This document shows positions 18,014 through 28,896 of a stretch of DNA of 57,290 bases, piece after piece. The stretch's first letter is position 1; the number at the start of each line of letters is the position of its first letter. Position numbers and translations under genes: made by a program. The DNA is from Hyphomonadaceae bacterium (GTDB lineage: Bacteria > Pseudomonadota > Alphaproteobacteria > Caulobacterales > Hyphomonadaceae): positions 1-57,290 of the forward strand of contig JAUYPV010000038.1 of NCBI GenBank assembly GCA_030697555.1, given 5' to 3'. Under the pieces are notes generated by a model. The model was not told the DNA's origin, searched no databases, and saw only the letters and a program-made list of their open reading frames with translations.

Positions 18014-18655
18014 CTATCTCGGTGCAAAAATCCGGATCGTGTCCCCGTCCACGACCACCTCGTCGCTCACCCGCACCCCATCGCCGCGCGCCACCGCAGC
18101 GAGGCAGCGCGGATAGAGCAGGTGCTCCGCCTTCAGCAGTCGCGCTGCCAGTGTCTCCTCCGTGTCGCCCGGCCGCACATCGATCTCGGCCTGGCCGATC
18201 GCTGGCCCCTCATCCACGCCCGCCGTCACCTGGTGAACCGTGCAGCCATGAGCGACATCGCCCGCCTCGAGACACCGCTTGTGCGTATCGACCCCCGGGT
18301 ACTTGGGAAGCAGGGAAGGGTGAATGTTCACCAGCCGCCCGGCCCATTCATTGACGAACCAAGGCGTCAGCACCCGCATGAACCCGGCCAGCGCAACCAG
18401 TTCCACGCCCGCCAGCTTCAGCTCGGCGTCCACAGCCCGCTCGAACGCCTCGCGGTCCTTGCCGAACGTCCTGTGGTCGATCGCCTTCGCCGCCACGCCA
18501 AACCCGCGCGCCCTATCAAGGCCACCCGCATCCGGCTTGTTCGACATCACGAGCACCGGCTCGTATGGACAGCCCGTATCCTGCGCCGCCTTCAGCAGCG
18601 CCTCCATGTTGGAGCCGCGCCCCGAAATCAGGATGCCGAGCTGCTTCCGGCTCAC
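18014..18655 (-). CDS. purN: Phosphoribosylglycinamide formyltransferase (PurN)
   Basis: A 213-residue GAR transformylase using 10-formyl-THF, step three of purine synthesis. ILISGRGSNMEALLKAA binds phosphate. VNIHPSLLPKYPG contains the catalytic His and VHQVTAGVDEGPAIGQ the catalytic Asp. A GTG at 18655 is the best start, giving SRKQLGILISGRGSN, and it lies ten bases after the purM stop. A longer frame would extend into purM. Confidence 0.93.
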   Translation of the reverse strand: MSRKQLGILISGRGSNMEALLKAAQDTGCPYEPVLVMSNKPDAGGLDRARGFGVAAKAIDHRTFGKDREAFERAVDAELKLAGVELVALAGFMRVLTPWFVNEWAGRLVNIHPSLLPKYPGVDTHKRCLEAGDVAHGCTVHQVTAGVDEGPAIGQAEIDVRPGDTEETLAARLLKAEHLLYPRCLAAVARGDGVRVSDEVVVDGDTIRIFAPR

Positions 18656-18665
18656 GCGCCAATAC

Positions 18666-19697
18666 TCACTTGGCAGCCAGCTCGCCGATGACGAATGGCG
18701 CCTCGCCCTCATTGATCAGCCGTTCCATCAGCGGCCCCGCAACCGCTGGCTCAACCGCCAGCACCATGCCGACGCCGCAGTTGAACGTCCGCCGCATCTC
18801 CTCGTCCGAGACCGATCCCGCGCGCTGCAACCAGTTGAACACCGGCGGAAGCTTCAATGCCGAATAGTCGATCTTCGGAACGAGATGGTCCGGGCACATC
18901 CGCGGCGTGTTCTCAGTGAGCCCCCCGCCGGTGATATGCGCCAGCCCCTTGATCCGCTTGTTGCGGATCAGCGGCAGCAGCGACTTCACGTATATCCGCG
19001 TCGGCGCCAGCAGCGCCTCGCCCAGCTTCCGCTTGTCGTCGAACGGCGCGCAATCATCCCACGCCAGTCCCGTGCGCTCCACGATCCGGCGCACCAGCGA
19101 ATACCCGTTCGAGTGCGGCCCCGAAGAAGACATCGCGACCAGCACGTCGCCCGCCTTCATGTCCTGCGTGCGAGGCAGCACATCTGTGCGCTCCACGGCG
19201 CCCACGACAAATCCGGCGAGGTCATAATGCCCGGCCGAATACATTCCCGGCATCTCCGCCGTCTCGCCGCCGACCAGCGTGCAGCCCGCCTGCCTGCAAC
19301 CTTCGGCAATGCCCGAAACGACTTTCGCCGCGACGCCGGTCTCCAACTTTCCGGTAGCGAAATAATCGAGGAAGAAGAGCGGCTCCGCGCCCTGCGCCAG
19401 AACGTCATTGACGCACATCGCAACGAGATCGATCCCGATCGTCTCATGCCTGCCGGTCGCGAAGGCGAGCATCAGCTTGGTTCCGACCCCGTCAGTCCCC
19501 GAAACCAGCACCGGGTCCTTGAAGCCAGCCGCCTTGAGATCGAAAAGCCCGCCGAACCCACCCAGCGATCCGTCCGCGCCGGGCCGCCGCGTCGAGGCCG
19601 CCATCGGCTTGATCGCTTCGATCAAAGCCTCACCGGCATCGATATCCACACCGGCGTCCCGGTAGGTCAGGGAAGTCTTGGAGTCCTTACCGCTCAT
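18666..19697 (-). CDS. purM: Phosphoribosylformylglycinamidine cyclo-ligase (PurM)
   Basis: A 343-residue AIR synthetase. [23 protein letters not shown] starts the family. [36 protein letters not shown] and [13 protein letters not shown] are the ATP-binding signatures. The ATG at 19697 gives the standard length; upstream codons do not match. It heads a purM-purN operon and is divergent from the DUF2066-hda pair. Confidence 0.94.
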   Translation of the reverse strand: MSGKDSKTSLTYRDAGVDIDAGEALIEAIKPMAASTRRPGADGSLGGFGGLFDLKAAGFKDPVLVSGTDGVGTKLMLAFATGRHETIGIDLVAMCVNDVLAQGAEPLFFLDYFATGKLETGVAAKVVSGIAEGCRQAGCTLVGGETAEMPGMYSAGHYDLAGFVVGAVERTDVLPRTQDMKAGDVLVAMSSSGPHSNGYSLVRRIVERTGLAWDDCAPFDDKRKLGEALLAPTRIYVKSLLPLIRNKRIKGLAHITGGGLTENTPRMCPDHLVPKIDYSALKLPPVFNWLQRAGSVSDEEMRRTFNCGVGMVLAVEPAVAGPLMERLINEGEAPFVIGELAAK

Positions 19698-19838
19698 GGG
19701 GCGCAGGTAACACGTGGAAATGGGCCGTGCCAGCCTTACCGCCCACCCGCAAGGCAAGCCTTGCGGGCTCTTGTGAAAAAAGCGGTCATGCACAGCCTGC
19801 CTTACAATGGCCGGAAGCCGCTGCTACTTTCCCCCGCC

Positions 19839-20894
19839 ATGACACAGATCGCCAGATTCGCCGCCGTTTTCGCCGCCGCCTGCGCCCTTGCCGGAGCGTC
19901 GTTTGCCGATCCTTACAAGGTGAAGGATCTCGTGGTCGACAAGACCGCACCGACCGCCGCGCAGGCGACTCGGGAAGGCACGAACGAAGCCCGCCTCGTC
20001 GGCGCCCAGCGCCTCATCGACCGGCTGACGCTGCCCGAGGATCGTGCAGCGTCGCGCGAGCCGCTCGATATCAATCTGGTCGGTACGCGCATGTACAAGA
20101 GTTCCACCACGCAGGAGCAGTTCAAGACGTTCAGCGCGGCCGGCGGCGCCCGGGCAACCGGCGTAGTGATGTGGGCGTTCGATCCCAAACTGGTCCGCGA
20201 ATATCTGGATGCGCGAGGGGTGCCGTACGTCGACACGCAGGACGCCAAGGCGCTGCTCGTTCCCTCGGTGGCCAGCGGCGTCGATGCCGCGCAATGGGGC
20301 GCACAGTGGACGCAGGCGCCGCCCACCGGCGGTACCGCGCGTATTCCGAAGTCCGACGACACCGTGCTGACGCCCTACGTCGCCTCGGTCGAATCTTGGT
20401 CTCGCCGTCCAGTGTGGATGGATGTGCAGGCCGAGCTGAGTTCCATCGGCGGCGACCATGCCATTGTCGCTGAAGCCTATTCGCAGGGCGGCGGCATCTA
20501 TGTCCGTCTCGTCGATCTTCGCACCAACGCCGGCGAAACCGGCCTTGGCCTGGTCGGCCCGTTCGCCGATCTCGGCTCGGCCCAGCGCGGCGCTGTCGCC
20601 GAACTGGAACGCGCCTGGAAGACCCGCTCGATCGTCCGCACTTCCGGCTCCACCAGCCTGTCATCGACGGCTTCGTTCCGCGACCTCGGCGAGTGGGTGA
20701 AGATCCGCAAGGGCCTCGAAACTTCACGCCTGGTCCGCAACCTCAATGTCGAGTCGATCTCCGCCGGCGGCGCCGACGTCAGTTTCGTCTATTCCGGCCG
20801 GCCGGACCAACTCACCTCCGACCTCCGCTCGCGCGGCGTCGATCTTCGTGGCGCCGACGGCGGCTGGATGCTGCAGGTCGTAGCGGCGCAATGA
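19839..20894 (+). CDS. DUF2066 domain-containing exported protein
   Basis: A 351-residue protein with a signal peptide (MTQIARFAAVFAAACALAGASFA) and the DUF2066 layout, which is typically encoded directly upstream of hda. TREGTNEARLVGAQRLIDRLTLPE lies near the start, and the C-terminus has YSGRPDQLTSDLRSRGVDL. Function is unknown; it should be periplasmic or envelope-associated. Its stop overlaps the hda start (ATGA), indicating translational coupling. The frame is open far upstream, but the ATG at 19839 starts the signal peptide. Confidence 0.75.
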   Translation: MTQIARFAAVFAAACALAGASFADPYKVKDLVVDKTAPTAAQATREGTNEARLVGAQRLIDRLTLPEDRAASREPLDINLVGTRMYKSSTTQEQFKTFSAAGGARATGVVMWAFDPKLVREYLDARGVPYVDTQDAKALLVPSVASGVDAAQWGAQWTQAPPTGGTARIPKSDDTVLTPYVASVESWSRRPVWMDVQAELSSIGGDHAIVAEAYSQGGGIYVRLVDLRTNAGETGLGLVGPFADLGSAQRGAVAELERAWKTRSIVRTSGSTSLSSTASFRDLGEWVKIRKGLETSRLVRNLNVESISAGGADVSFVYSGRPDQLTSDLRSRGVDLRGADGGWMLQVVAAQ

Positions 20895-21577
20895 CGGACA
20901 AGCCGTCCGCGGGCAATCAGCTCCTGCTGGATTTCCCGCGGATCGATCCCGAACAGCGTCCCGTCATCGAGACTACGCCTTATCGCCCCGCGCTCAGTGC
21001 CCTGCGCAGATGGAAGGACTGGCCCGAGAAGCAGCTTGCTCTCAGCGGCGACGCCTTCTCCGGCCGCAGCCGCTTGGCCCGCCTCTGGGCCGCCAGCGCA
21101 GGCGCCGCGCTCGTCACGGGCGATGCTCTCTCCCGCGCAGGTATGGACGAGATTTCCCGCCTCTCCGTTGCCGCCCTCGCCATCGACGATGCCGACACCG
21201 TCTCGGACGGCCGCAACCTCCTAGCTGCCCTCAACCTGTGCCGAGATCGCGGCGCTCCCGTGCTGCTGACCGGCAGGGGCGAACCCGGCGCGTGGTTCCA
21301 GGCGCCGCCCGATCTCCGCTCTCGCCTCGTCGCCATGCCGGTCGCCCGCATCGGCGAACCAGACGATGAAACCCTCGCCCTCCGCCTGCGCGAAGAATGC
21401 GCCCGCCGCCACCTGATCCTGCCCGATGAATCCGTGGAGTATCTTGCCCCCAGAATGGAACGTTCCTGGGTCGCCGTCGGCCTCGTCGCCGACCAGGTCG
21501 AGCGCACCAAGGGCAGGGCCCACAACCAGCGATCCGCCCGTGAAGTCCTCAAGGCCCTGGGAATGGACCCCGGCTGA
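20891..21577 (+). CDS. hda: DnaA regulatory inactivator Hda-like protein (HdaA)
   Basis: A 228-residue DnaA-like AAA+ protein. Near the N-terminus, QLLLDFPR is the beta-clamp-binding motif of Hda. ALSGDAFSGRSRLARLWAA corresponds to the nucleotide-binding loop, degenerate compared with a canonical Walker A. ALAIDDADTV is the Walker B-like strand. The C-terminal lid follows (RSAREVLKAL). Clamp-bound Hda promotes DnaA-ATP hydrolysis after replication initiation. It overlaps DUF2066 by four bases. Confidence 0.88.
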   Translation: MTDKPSAGNQLLLDFPRIDPEQRPVIETTPYRPALSALRRWKDWPEKQLALSGDAFSGRSRLARLWAASAGAALVTGDALSRAGMDEISRLSVAALAIDDADTVSDGRNLLAALNLCRDRGAPVLLTGRGEPGAWFQAPPDLRSRLVAMPVARIGEPDDETLALRLREECARRHLILPDESVEYLAPRMERSWVAVGLVADQVERTKGRAHNQRSAREVLKALGMDPG

Positions 21578-21689
21578 GGCCCGAAAACGGCTGGAAACAC
21601 GGGCGTTTTGCCCACTCAAAACATCCGTAATATCTTGGTGGTAAGCAGGATCCTCAGGCTGGCGTGAGACCGGCCTTTAGAACCTGGCG

Positions 21690-23909
21690 ATGATGGATCG
21701 GACTTCCGAAATGGCGGACCGCAGCGAACGCGCGCGCGAGACCTCCCCGAAAGGGAAGGAAAGCGCCGCCGCGGCCGCCGCCATCACACAACTGATGAAT
21801 TCACCGGAGCGGTTTTTCAACCGTGAATCGAGCTGGCTGAAGTTCAACACCCGCGTCCTCGAAGAAGCGGAAAACCGCCGCCACCCGCTGCTCGAGCGCC
21901 TGCGCTTCCTGTCGATCTCGGCAAACAACCTCGACGAATTCTACATGGTCCGTGTCGCCGGCCTGCGTCAGCAGGCGCGCACCAACATCACGCGCACCAG
22001 CCAGGATGGCCTCACGCCGCAACAACAGCTCGACCGTATCGCCGTCGAAGCCGGCGCTCTGATGGCCGGCCAGCAGCGCATCTGGACCGAGCTTCGCAAG
22101 GAAATGCGCAAGAGCGGCCTTGCCGTTCTCGACGCCGACGATCTCAGCGCCGCCGACACGGAATGGTTGCGCACTCGCTTCCTCGAGCGTGTGTTCCCGG
22201 TGCTGACGCCGCTGGCGATCGACCCATCGCACCCGTTCCCTTTCCTGCCGAACCAGGGCTTCGCGGTCGGCTTCTCGCTGGTCCGCACCAGCGACAACGA
22301 GAAACTCAGCGCGCTCGTCCCGATCCCCACCCAGGTCGACCGCTTCATGGAGCTGCCTGGCGGCGCGGCGCAGTCGCGCCGCTTCATCTCACTCGAAAAT
22401 GTCATCACGCTGTTCCTCGACACGCTGTTCCCCGACTGCGTTTCGAAAGGCCGCTGCATCCTGCGCATCCTCCGCGACAGCGACATCGAGATCGAGGAAG
22501 AGGCCGAAGACCTTGTTCGCGAATTCGAGATCCTGCTGAAGCAGCGCCGCCGTGGCCGTATCGTCCGCCTCAAGATCGAGCGCGACGCCCCGGAAGACCT
22601 CAAGGCTTTTTTCATCGAGGAAATCGGCGCCGAGGCGATGGAAGTCGTCGAAGTCGACGGCATCATGGGCATGGGCCAGCTCTCGCAGCTAATCGTGTCC
22701 GACCGTCCCGACCTGGTCTGGAAACCTTTCGAGCCGCGCTTCCCGGAACGTATCCGCGAGCACAATGGCGATGTCTTCGCCGCCATCCGGGTCAAGGACA
22801 TTCTTGTCCACCACCCGTATGAGAGCTTCGACGTTGTCGCCCAGTTCCTGCGCCAGGCCGCGCGCGACCCTGACGTGCTTGCGATCAAGCAGACGCTCTA
22901 CCGCACCTCCCGGAACTCACCGATTGTAGCGGCGCTGATCGAGGCGGCCGAGGCTGGCAAGAACGTCACGGCGCTGGTCGAGATCAAGGCCCGCTTCGAC
23001 GAGGAGGCCAACCTCCGCCTCGCGCGCGACCTCGAGCGCTCCGGCGTGCAGGTCGTCTACGGCTTCATCGAACTCAAGACCCACGCCAAGGTCTCGCTGG
23101 TGCTGCGCCGCGAGCAGGGCAACCTGCGCGCGTACACCCATGTCGGCACGGGCAACTATCACCCGATCACCGCCCGCATCTATGATGATCTGTCGCTGTT
23201 CACGGCCGACGAGGCGATCGGCCGGGATGCAGGCCGCCTGTTCAACTACGTCACCGGCTATTCCGAGCCGAAGACCACCGAGGCGATGGCCATCTCGCCC
23301 CTCAACATGAAGCCGCGCCTGATCGCGATGATCGAGGAAGAGATCGCCCACGCCAAGGCGGGCCGCCCGGCGATGATCTGGGCCAAGCTCAACGCTCTTG
23401 TGGATGAAGCGGTGATCGATGCGCTCTACCGCGCCAGCCAGGCCGGCGTGTCGATTCAGCTTATCGTGCGCGGCATCTGTTGCCTGCGCCCGGGCGTTCC
23501 CGGCCTGTCGGACAATATCGAGGTTCGCTCCATCGTCGGCCGCTTCCTCGAGCACGCGCGAATCGTCTGCTTCGGCGCGGGCCATGGCCTGCCGTCGGAC
23601 AACGCAAAAGTGTTCATAGCATCGGCCGACTGGATGCAGCGTAACCTGGACCGCCGCGTCGAGGCCCTGACGCCGATCACTAACCCAACTGTGCATAACC
23701 AGGTGCTCGACCAGATCATGCTCGCGAACCTCAATGATCGTGCGCAAAGCTGGACGCTGCGTTCCGACGGGCGATATGTCCGGAATGCGTCGGCCAAGGG
23801 CCGCCAACCCTTCTCGGCGCACGATTACTTCCTGGAGAACCCCAGCCTATCCGGCCGGGGAAGCGCACTCAGGGCGGCCACACCGCCGCAGTTGAAGCCA
23901 AGAGGCTGA
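21690..23909 (+). CDS. ppk1: Polyphosphate kinase 1
   Basis: A 739-residue PPK1, which polymerises ATP gamma-phosphate into polyphosphate. The N-domain has [20 protein letters not shown] and [20 protein letters not shown]. The catalytic domains have [21 protein letters not shown] and [16 protein letters not shown], in which His465 is the expected autophosphorylated residue. THVGTGNYH carries the second conserved His. It lies just upstream of ppx, so synthesis and breakdown of polyphosphate are encoded together. Confidence 0.95.
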   Translation: MMDRTSEMADRSERARETSPKGKESAAAAAAITQLMNSPERFFNRESSWLKFNTRVLEEAENRRHPLLERLRFLSISANNLDEFYMVRVAGLRQQARTNITRTSQDGLTPQQQLDRIAVEAGALMAGQQRIWTELRKEMRKSGLAVLDADDLSAADTEWLRTRFLERVFPVLTPLAIDPSHPFPFLPNQGFAVGFSLVRTSDNEKLSALVPIPTQVDRFMELPGGAAQSRRFISLENVITLFLDTLFPDCVSKGRCILRILRDSDIEIEEEAEDLVREFEILLKQRRRGRIVRLKIERDAPEDLKAFFIEEIGAEAMEVVEVDGIMGMGQLSQLIVSDRPDLVWKPFEPRFPERIREHNGDVFAAIRVKDILVHHPYESFDVVAQFLRQAARDPDVLAIKQTLYRTSRNSPIVAALIEAAEAGKNVTALVEIKARFDEEANLRLARDLERSGVQVVYGFIELKTHAKVSLVLRREQGNLRAYTHVGTGNYHPITARIYDDLSLFTADEAIGRDAGRLFNYVTGYSEPKTTEAMAISPLNMKPRLIAMIEEEIAHAKAGRPAMIWAKLNALVDEAVIDALYRASQAGVSIQLIVRGICCLRPGVPGLSDNIEVRSIVGRFLEHARIVCFGAGHGLPSDNAKVFIASADWMQRNLDRRVEALTPITNPTVHNQVLDQIMLANLNDRAQSWTLRSDGRYVRNASAKGRQPFSAHDYFLENPSLSGRGSALRAATPPQLKPRG

Positions 23910-23952
23910 TGCCTTAGGCAGGCGGCCTCAGGCATAGAGTCGAGGCCCGCCG

Positions 23953-25440
23953 ATGACGGCTGCTGCTGCAACCCGATCCAAGGCCAGCGGGAAGCCCGCG
24001 CGCTGGCGCCGTGTCGGCGTCATCGACGTCGGCTCCAACTCTGTCCGCCTTGTCGTCTACGATGTGCGTGGCCGGGCCATGCAGCCCCGCTTCAACGAAA
24101 AGGTACTCGCCGGCCTCGGCAAGGGCCTCGGCTCATCCGGCAAGCTCAACCGCGAAGGCGTCGATGTGGCGCTGGCGGCGCTCTCGCGCTTCGCCTCGAT
24201 CACCCGCGCCCAGAAGGTCGACACCCTCTACGCTTTCGCCACCGCCGCCGTGCGGGAAGGCAGCGACGGCAAGGAGTTCGTCGATCGCGTGAAGAAGGAA
24301 ACCGGCATCGCGCTGCGCATCCTCTCCGGCGGCGACGAAGCCCGCTACGCCGCCCAGGGCGTGCTGGCCGGTAGCCCCGGCGTCGATGGTGTCGCCGGCG
24401 ATCTAGGGGGCTCCAGTCTCGAACTCGCCCGCCTCACCAACGGCAAGTACGATGGCGGTTCCACCTATCCGCTAGGCCCACTGGCGCTTGATACAGGCGG
24501 GTCGTTCAACGAGGACAAGATCCTCGCCAGGGTGAAGGAAGCCCTCTCCGGATCGCCCGAGCTGAAGAAGAGCGGCGACATATTTTTCGCCGTCGGCGGC
24601 GCCTGGCGCGCCATCGGCACGCTGCACATGGAGATTACCCGCGCCCCGCTGCACATGCTGCAGAACTACGAGATGAGGGCCGGCGAACTTGTCGGTATTC
24701 TCGATGACCTGATGGGCGGCAAGAAGAACGCCGACTTGCTGCAGGAAGTCGCCAAGCGCCGCGCCGCCACCATTCCTTACGCCGCCGCCGTGCTGAAGAC
24801 CGTTATCGAGCTGGGCAAGTTCAAGTCGGTGATGGTCTCGTCCTATGGTGTCCGCGAAGGTATCATTTTCGATAGCCTTGACGAACGCGAGCGCCTGGAA
24901 GATCCGCTCGACGCAGGCCTGGACGGTTTGATCGCTGACGAACACGCCGCTGAATTCGGCCTCGCCCTCGCGGATTGGGCCAGCGAAGCGTCGCCCTACA
25001 CGCTCAACGATCGTCTCTCATCCGCCGCCTGCCGCTTGGTTGACATAGGCGCGCTGCTGCACCCGGACCACCGCGCCGACCTCGCTTTCGACCTCGTCGC
25101 CCGCGCCCCCTTGCCGGGTCTCACTCACAAGGACCGCGCAGCTCTTGCGCTCGCCGTCGCTTCGCGCTTCAAGAAGGGTATCAAGAACGACATCACCGAA
25201 AAGCTTCTGGACACCGAAACCGCCGCAAAAGCCCGCGCTCTCGGCGCCCTGATGCGTCTCGCCGCTGATTTCTCGGGCCGTTCCGCCGGGTTGCTCAAGC
25301 AGGCCAAACTCACCTGCGATGGCGATACGCTCGCCCTGAAAGTCTCCGGTCCCTACCGCGCGTTGGTCTCCGAATCCGTCGAGCGCCGCCTGGAACAGGC
25401 GGCCGACGAACTCGGGATGGATTATTCGCTAACCAGCTGA
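23953..25440 (+). CDS. ppx: Exopolyphosphatase (Ppx/GppA)
   Basis: A 495-residue Ppx/GppA phosphatase of the actin-like ASKHA fold. VGVIDVGSNSVRLVVYD is phosphate-binding loop 1. ILSGGDEARYAAQG and DLGGSSLELARL form the second loop and catalytic region. YGVREGIIFD is the usual signature before the C-terminal HD-like helical domain. It removes terminal phosphate from polyphosphate or pppGpp. It starts 43 bases after ppk1. It converges on rnd with only nine bases between stops, so no terminator hairpin fits there. Confidence 0.9.
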   Translation: MTAAAATRSKASGKPARWRRVGVIDVGSNSVRLVVYDVRGRAMQPRFNEKVLAGLGKGLGSSGKLNREGVDVALAALSRFASITRAQKVDTLYAFATAAVREGSDGKEFVDRVKKETGIALRILSGGDEARYAAQGVLAGSPGVDGVAGDLGGSSLELARLTNGKYDGGSTYPLGPLALDTGGSFNEDKILARVKEALSGSPELKKSGDIFFAVGGAWRAIGTLHMEITRAPLHMLQNYEMRAGELVGILDDLMGGKKNADLLQEVAKRRAATIPYAAAVLKTVIELGKFKSVMVSSYGVREGIIFDSLDERERLEDPLDAGLDGLIADEHAAEFGLALADWASEASPYTLNDRLSSAACRLVDIGALLHPDHRADLAFDLVARAPLPGLTHKDRAALALAVASRFKKGIKNDITEKLLDTETAAKARALGALMRLAADFSGRSAGLLKQAKLTCDGDTLALKVSGPYRALVSESVERRLEQAADELGMDYSLTS

Positions 25441-25449
25441 AAGGGCGAG

Positions 25450-26622
25450 CTACAGCTCGACAACCTTCACGCCCTTTGGCGAGGCCGCCAGCGCAACCTT
25501 GCCAGACTTCAGCAGCAGCGCCTTTTCACCAAAGATCTGCCGCCTCCAGCCCTTCAGCGCCGCGATATCCGGATTGTCATCGCGCGCCAGCTTTTCGAGG
25601 TCTGCTGCGTTGGCAATCAGGCGGGTTGCCACGCCTTCGTCGTCCGACACTTGCTTCAGCAGCACTTTGAGCAGCTCGCTTACCGCGCCTGGTGGCGGGC
25701 CTGATGACTCTGGGCGTTCCACGTCCGGTGCGTGCTTGTCTGGTTCGTCCAGTGCCTGGTTGATTGCGTGCACCAATCCGGCGCCATGTTTCGATCGACC
25801 GAACCCGGTCGGCACGGCGCGCATCCGCTCAAGCGCATCGGCCGTGCGCGGCTTCTGCTGGGCGATCTCCTGGATGGCGTCGTCTTTCAGGATGCGTCCG
25901 CGCGGCTTGTCCATCTCTTGCGCAGTCCGTTCCCGCCACGCCGCCACGTTGGCCAGCACGGCGAGATAGTCAGACCGGTACTTGCGAACCTTCAGGCGCT
26001 TCCACGCATTCTCCGGATCGAACGCATAGATTTCCGGATCGAGCAGGGCGGCATGCTCGTCCTCGATCCAGTCCAGCCGGTTCTGCTTCACCAGCTTGTC
26101 GCGGAGGATCTTGTAGATCTTGCGCAGGTAGGTCACATCGCCGCGCGCATAGGTGAGCTGCTTTTCAGAAAGCGGCCGGCGCGCCCAGTCGGTGAACTGG
26201 GACGACTTGTCGACCGTACCCTTGAGTACGCGCGCCACCAGGTTCTCGTAGGAAATGGAATCGCCCAGGCCGCACGCCATCGCCGCGATCTGCGTGTCGA
26301 AGATAGGCGAGGGCGTCTCGCCGATGATCCGAGTGAAGATCTCGAGATCCTGCCGCGCCGCGTGGAAGACTTTCACCTTCGATTTGTCGGCCAGCAATTT
26401 CATGAGGGGGGTGAGGTCGATCCCCTTCACCATCGGATCGACCATGCAGTCGAAATCCGCGCTGGCGATCTGGATCAGGCAGACCTGCGGCCAGTAGGTC
26501 GTTTCGCGGTGGAACTCAGTGTCCACGGCCAGGAAATCACTGTGGGACAACCTCTCGCAGGCTTCCGCCAGCTCGGCCGTTTCGCTGATCAGCCGGAGTT
26601 CGCCGGCTTCTTCTTCTGACAA
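25450..26622 (-). CDS. rnd: Ribonuclease D
   Basis: A 390-residue RNase D, a 3'-5' exonuclease in tRNA maturation. The DEDD active site begins with FLAVDTEFHRETTYWPQVCLIQIA. Later acidic residues lie in FHAARQDLEIF and TYARGDVTYLRKIYKIL. Two HRDC-like helical domains follow (WRERTAQEMDKPRGRILKDDAI). The start is TTG 26622. It is divergent from aspS. Confidence 0.92.
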   Translation of the reverse strand: MSEEEAGELRLISETAELAEACERLSHSDFLAVDTEFHRETTYWPQVCLIQIASADFDCMVDPMVKGIDLTPLMKLLADKSKVKVFHAARQDLEIFTRIIGETPSPIFDTQIAAMACGLGDSISYENLVARVLKGTVDKSSQFTDWARRPLSEKQLTYARGDVTYLRKIYKILRDKLVKQNRLDWIEDEHAALLDPEIYAFDPENAWKRLKVRKYRSDYLAVLANVAAWRERTAQEMDKPRGRILKDDAIQEIAQQKPRTADALERMRAVPTGFGRSKHGAGLVHAINQALDEPDKHAPDVERPESSGPPPGAVSELLKVLLKQVSDDEGVATRLIANAADLEKLARDDNPDIAALKGWRRQIFGEKALLLKSGKVALAASPKGVKVVEL

Positions 26623-26718
26623 ACGCGTGGTCTCCCGGACCGGCCCCGAATCGTAGGATTGGCCGATATTGACAAGCTTGACGGCGACATGCGCTTGTCC
26701 GCCCGATCAATCAAGGAA

Positions 26719-26739
26719 ATTCCCCGTTTGCTGGGGAAT
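26719..26739 (+). promoter_or_regulatory. Perfect hairpin in the aspS leader
   Basis: ATTCCCC and GGGGAAT (7 bp, loop GTTTGCT) form a perfect inverted repeat about 31 bases upstream of the aspS start. A TTGACA hexamer lies at 26669-26674 upstream, so the hairpin would be within the 5' untranslated RNA. No T-run follows. Confidence 0.4.
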
Positions 26740-26770
26740 CACGTCGCATCTGGCCAAGGAGCCCGCCCCC

Positions 26771-28546
26771 ATGCACGCCTACCGGACGCATAACTGCGGC
26801 CAATTGCGAGCGGGCGACGTCGGGAATACCGCCCGTCTTTCCGGCTGGGTCCACCGCAAGCGCGACCATGGCGGCCTCCTGTTCATCGACCTGCGGGACC
26901 ATTACGGCCTGACCCAGTGCGTCATAACGCCGTCCAATCCCCAGTTCGCCAAACTGGAGCGGCTGCGGGTCGAAACCGTCGTGACGCTCACCGGCGAAGT
27001 TGTCGCGCGTGATGGGGCGACGAAGAATCCCAACCTCGCCACCGGCGACATAGAGCTGAAGGTCGCCGACGTAACCGTCCTCTCCGAGTCGGAAGAACTA
27101 CCGCTGCCCGTCTTCGCCGAGCCTGAATATCCCGAAGACGTCCGCCTCAAATACCGTTTCCTCGACCTGCGCCGTGAGACGCTGCACGCCAACATCGTGA
27201 AGCGCACGAATGTCATCTCTTCCATGCGCCGCCGCATGGCCGAGATCGGCTTCGCGGAGTACTCGACACCGATCCTCACCGCCTCCTCGCCCGAAGGCGC
27301 ACGCGATTTCCTCGTCCCCTCGCGTATCCACCCAGGCAAATTCTTCGCGCTGCCCCAGGCGCCGCAGCAGTACAAGCAGCTCCTGATGGTCGCCGGCTTC
27401 GACCGCTACTTCCAGATCGCGCCGTGCTTCCGCGACGAAGATCCGCGCGCCGACCGTCTGCCTGGCGAATTCTACCAGCTCGATCTCGAGATGAGCTTCG
27501 TCACCCAGGAAGACGTCTGGGACACGATGGAGCCCGTGCTGCGCGGCGTCTTCGAGGAGTTTGGTGACGGCAAGAAGGTCACCCAGAAATTCCCGCGCAT
27601 CCCCTACGACGAGGCCGTCCGTAAATACGGTTCCGACAAGCCCGACCTGCGCAATCCGATCGTCATGGGCGAAGTCTCCGAGCAGTTCCGCGGCTCCGGC
27701 TTCAAGGTTTTTGCGGGGATGCTGGACAAGGACCCGAAGAACCAGGTGTGGGGCATCCCAGCGCCGGACGGCGGATCGCGCGCCTTCTGCGACAAGATGA
27801 ATTCCTGGGCACAGCAACAGGGCCAGCCGGGCCTTGGCTACATCTTCTGGCGCGAAGGCGAGGAGGGCGGGGCAGGCCCCGTCGCCAAGAACATCGGCCC
27901 TGAGCGCACCGAAGCAATCCGCAAGCAGTTCGATCTGAAAGTGGGCGACGCCTGCTTCTTCGTGGCCGGTCTTCCGTCCACCTTCTACAGGTTCGCCGGC
28001 GAGGCGCGTAACCGTGTCGGCGCTGATCTCAACCTCGTCGACGAGAACCAGTTCGCCTGCTGCTGGATCGTCGACTTCCCGTTCTACGAATACAACGAGG
28101 ATGAAAAGCGCATCGACTTCGCGCACAACCCCTTTTCCATGCCGCAGGGCGGAATGGAGACGCTGCAGAAGAACGACCCGCTGACCATCAAGGCCTATCA
28201 ATACGACATGGTCTGCAATGGCTACGAGATCGCCTCGGGGTCCATCCGGAACGCGAGCCCGGAGACGATGGTGAAGGCGTTCGAACTTACCGGCCTCACC
28301 AAAGCGGATGTCGAACAGCAGTTCGGCGGTATGTACCGCGCGTTCCAGTACGGCGCTCCGCCCCACGGCGGCATGGCGGCGGGCGTCGACCGCATCGTCA
28401 TGCTGGTCTGCGGCGTCCAGAACCTGCGCGAGATCACTCTGTTCCCGATGAACCAGCAGGCGCAGGATCTCCTGATGGGCGCACCCAGCGAAGCCACGCT
28501 GAAACAGCTCCGCGAACTGAACATCCGCGTCATCGAGAAGAAATAG
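26771..28546 (+). CDS. aspS: Aspartyl-tRNA synthetase
   Basis: A 591-residue class II synthetase of the bacterial type. The N-terminal OB fold carries [21 protein letters not shown]. Motif 2 is [16 protein letters not shown], followed by QLDLEMSFV. The bacterial GAD insert lies around [16 protein letters not shown]. Motif 3 is [19 protein letters not shown]. The ATG at 26771 matches the family start; upstream codons are leader. Confidence 0.96.
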   Translation: MHAYRTHNCGQLRAGDVGNTARLSGWVHRKRDHGGLLFIDLRDHYGLTQCVITPSNPQFAKLERLRVETVVTLTGEVVARDGATKNPNLATGDIELKVADVTVLSESEELPLPVFAEPEYPEDVRLKYRFLDLRRETLHANIVKRTNVISSMRRRMAEIGFAEYSTPILTASSPEGARDFLVPSRIHPGKFFALPQAPQQYKQLLMVAGFDRYFQIAPCFRDEDPRADRLPGEFYQLDLEMSFVTQEDVWDTMEPVLRGVFEEFGDGKKVTQKFPRIPYDEAVRKYGSDKPDLRNPIVMGEVSEQFRGSGFKVFAGMLDKDPKNQVWGIPAPDGGSRAFCDKMNSWAQQQGQPGLGYIFWREGEEGGAGPVAKNIGPERTEAIRKQFDLKVGDACFFVAGLPSTFYRFAGEARNRVGADLNLVDENQFACCWIVDFPFYEYNEDEKRIDFAHNPFSMPQGGMETLQKNDPLTIKAYQYDMVCNGYEIASGSIRNASPETMVKAFELTGLTKADVEQQFGGMYRAFQYGAPPHGGMAAGVDRIVMLVCGVQNLREITLFPMNQQAQDLLMGAPSEATLKQLRELNIRVIEKK

Positions 28547-28896
28547 CGCACTGGCCAGTCCTGGCGGATATCAGTCCAGCGTGGTCCGGATTAACTACCG
28601 ATTCACGCCCCGTTGAACGGGTCCCCGCCGAACATTACGGCGCAAGAAAAAACGTAAACTTCGCCAGCCTGCGACATCCGCTAACGATAATCTCCGTGAA
28701 CGACTTTCGTAGCAGGAAGCCCGCATTCAATGGTTTTTTGCGCGGCGGCCGCGGGACATTCCGGATCGCCATTTCTTAACGCGCCCCGCGCAATCGGATT
28801 CTTCAGCCTAATTGGCCGTCAAAGCGGACCCGCCAGCTTCAGGCATGTCTCGAGCCTCGCCCAACTGTTGGCGATGGCTCGCGCTGGGAGAGGGTG
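28547..28896. other. 350-bp intergenic region between aspS and parA-like gene
   Basis: Only short imperfect hairpins are seen (for example GCCAGTCCTGGC just after aspS). A few TTAAC and GATTC motifs occur, too sparse to call CtrA or methylation-regulated sites. It presumably contains the aspS terminator and the parA promoter; no gene is visible. Confidence 0.4.

Noticed and set aside
18324-19838. In-frame extension upstream of the DUF2066 gene
   Set aside because: It runs antisense through purN and purM; the ATG at 19839 begins a clear signal peptide.
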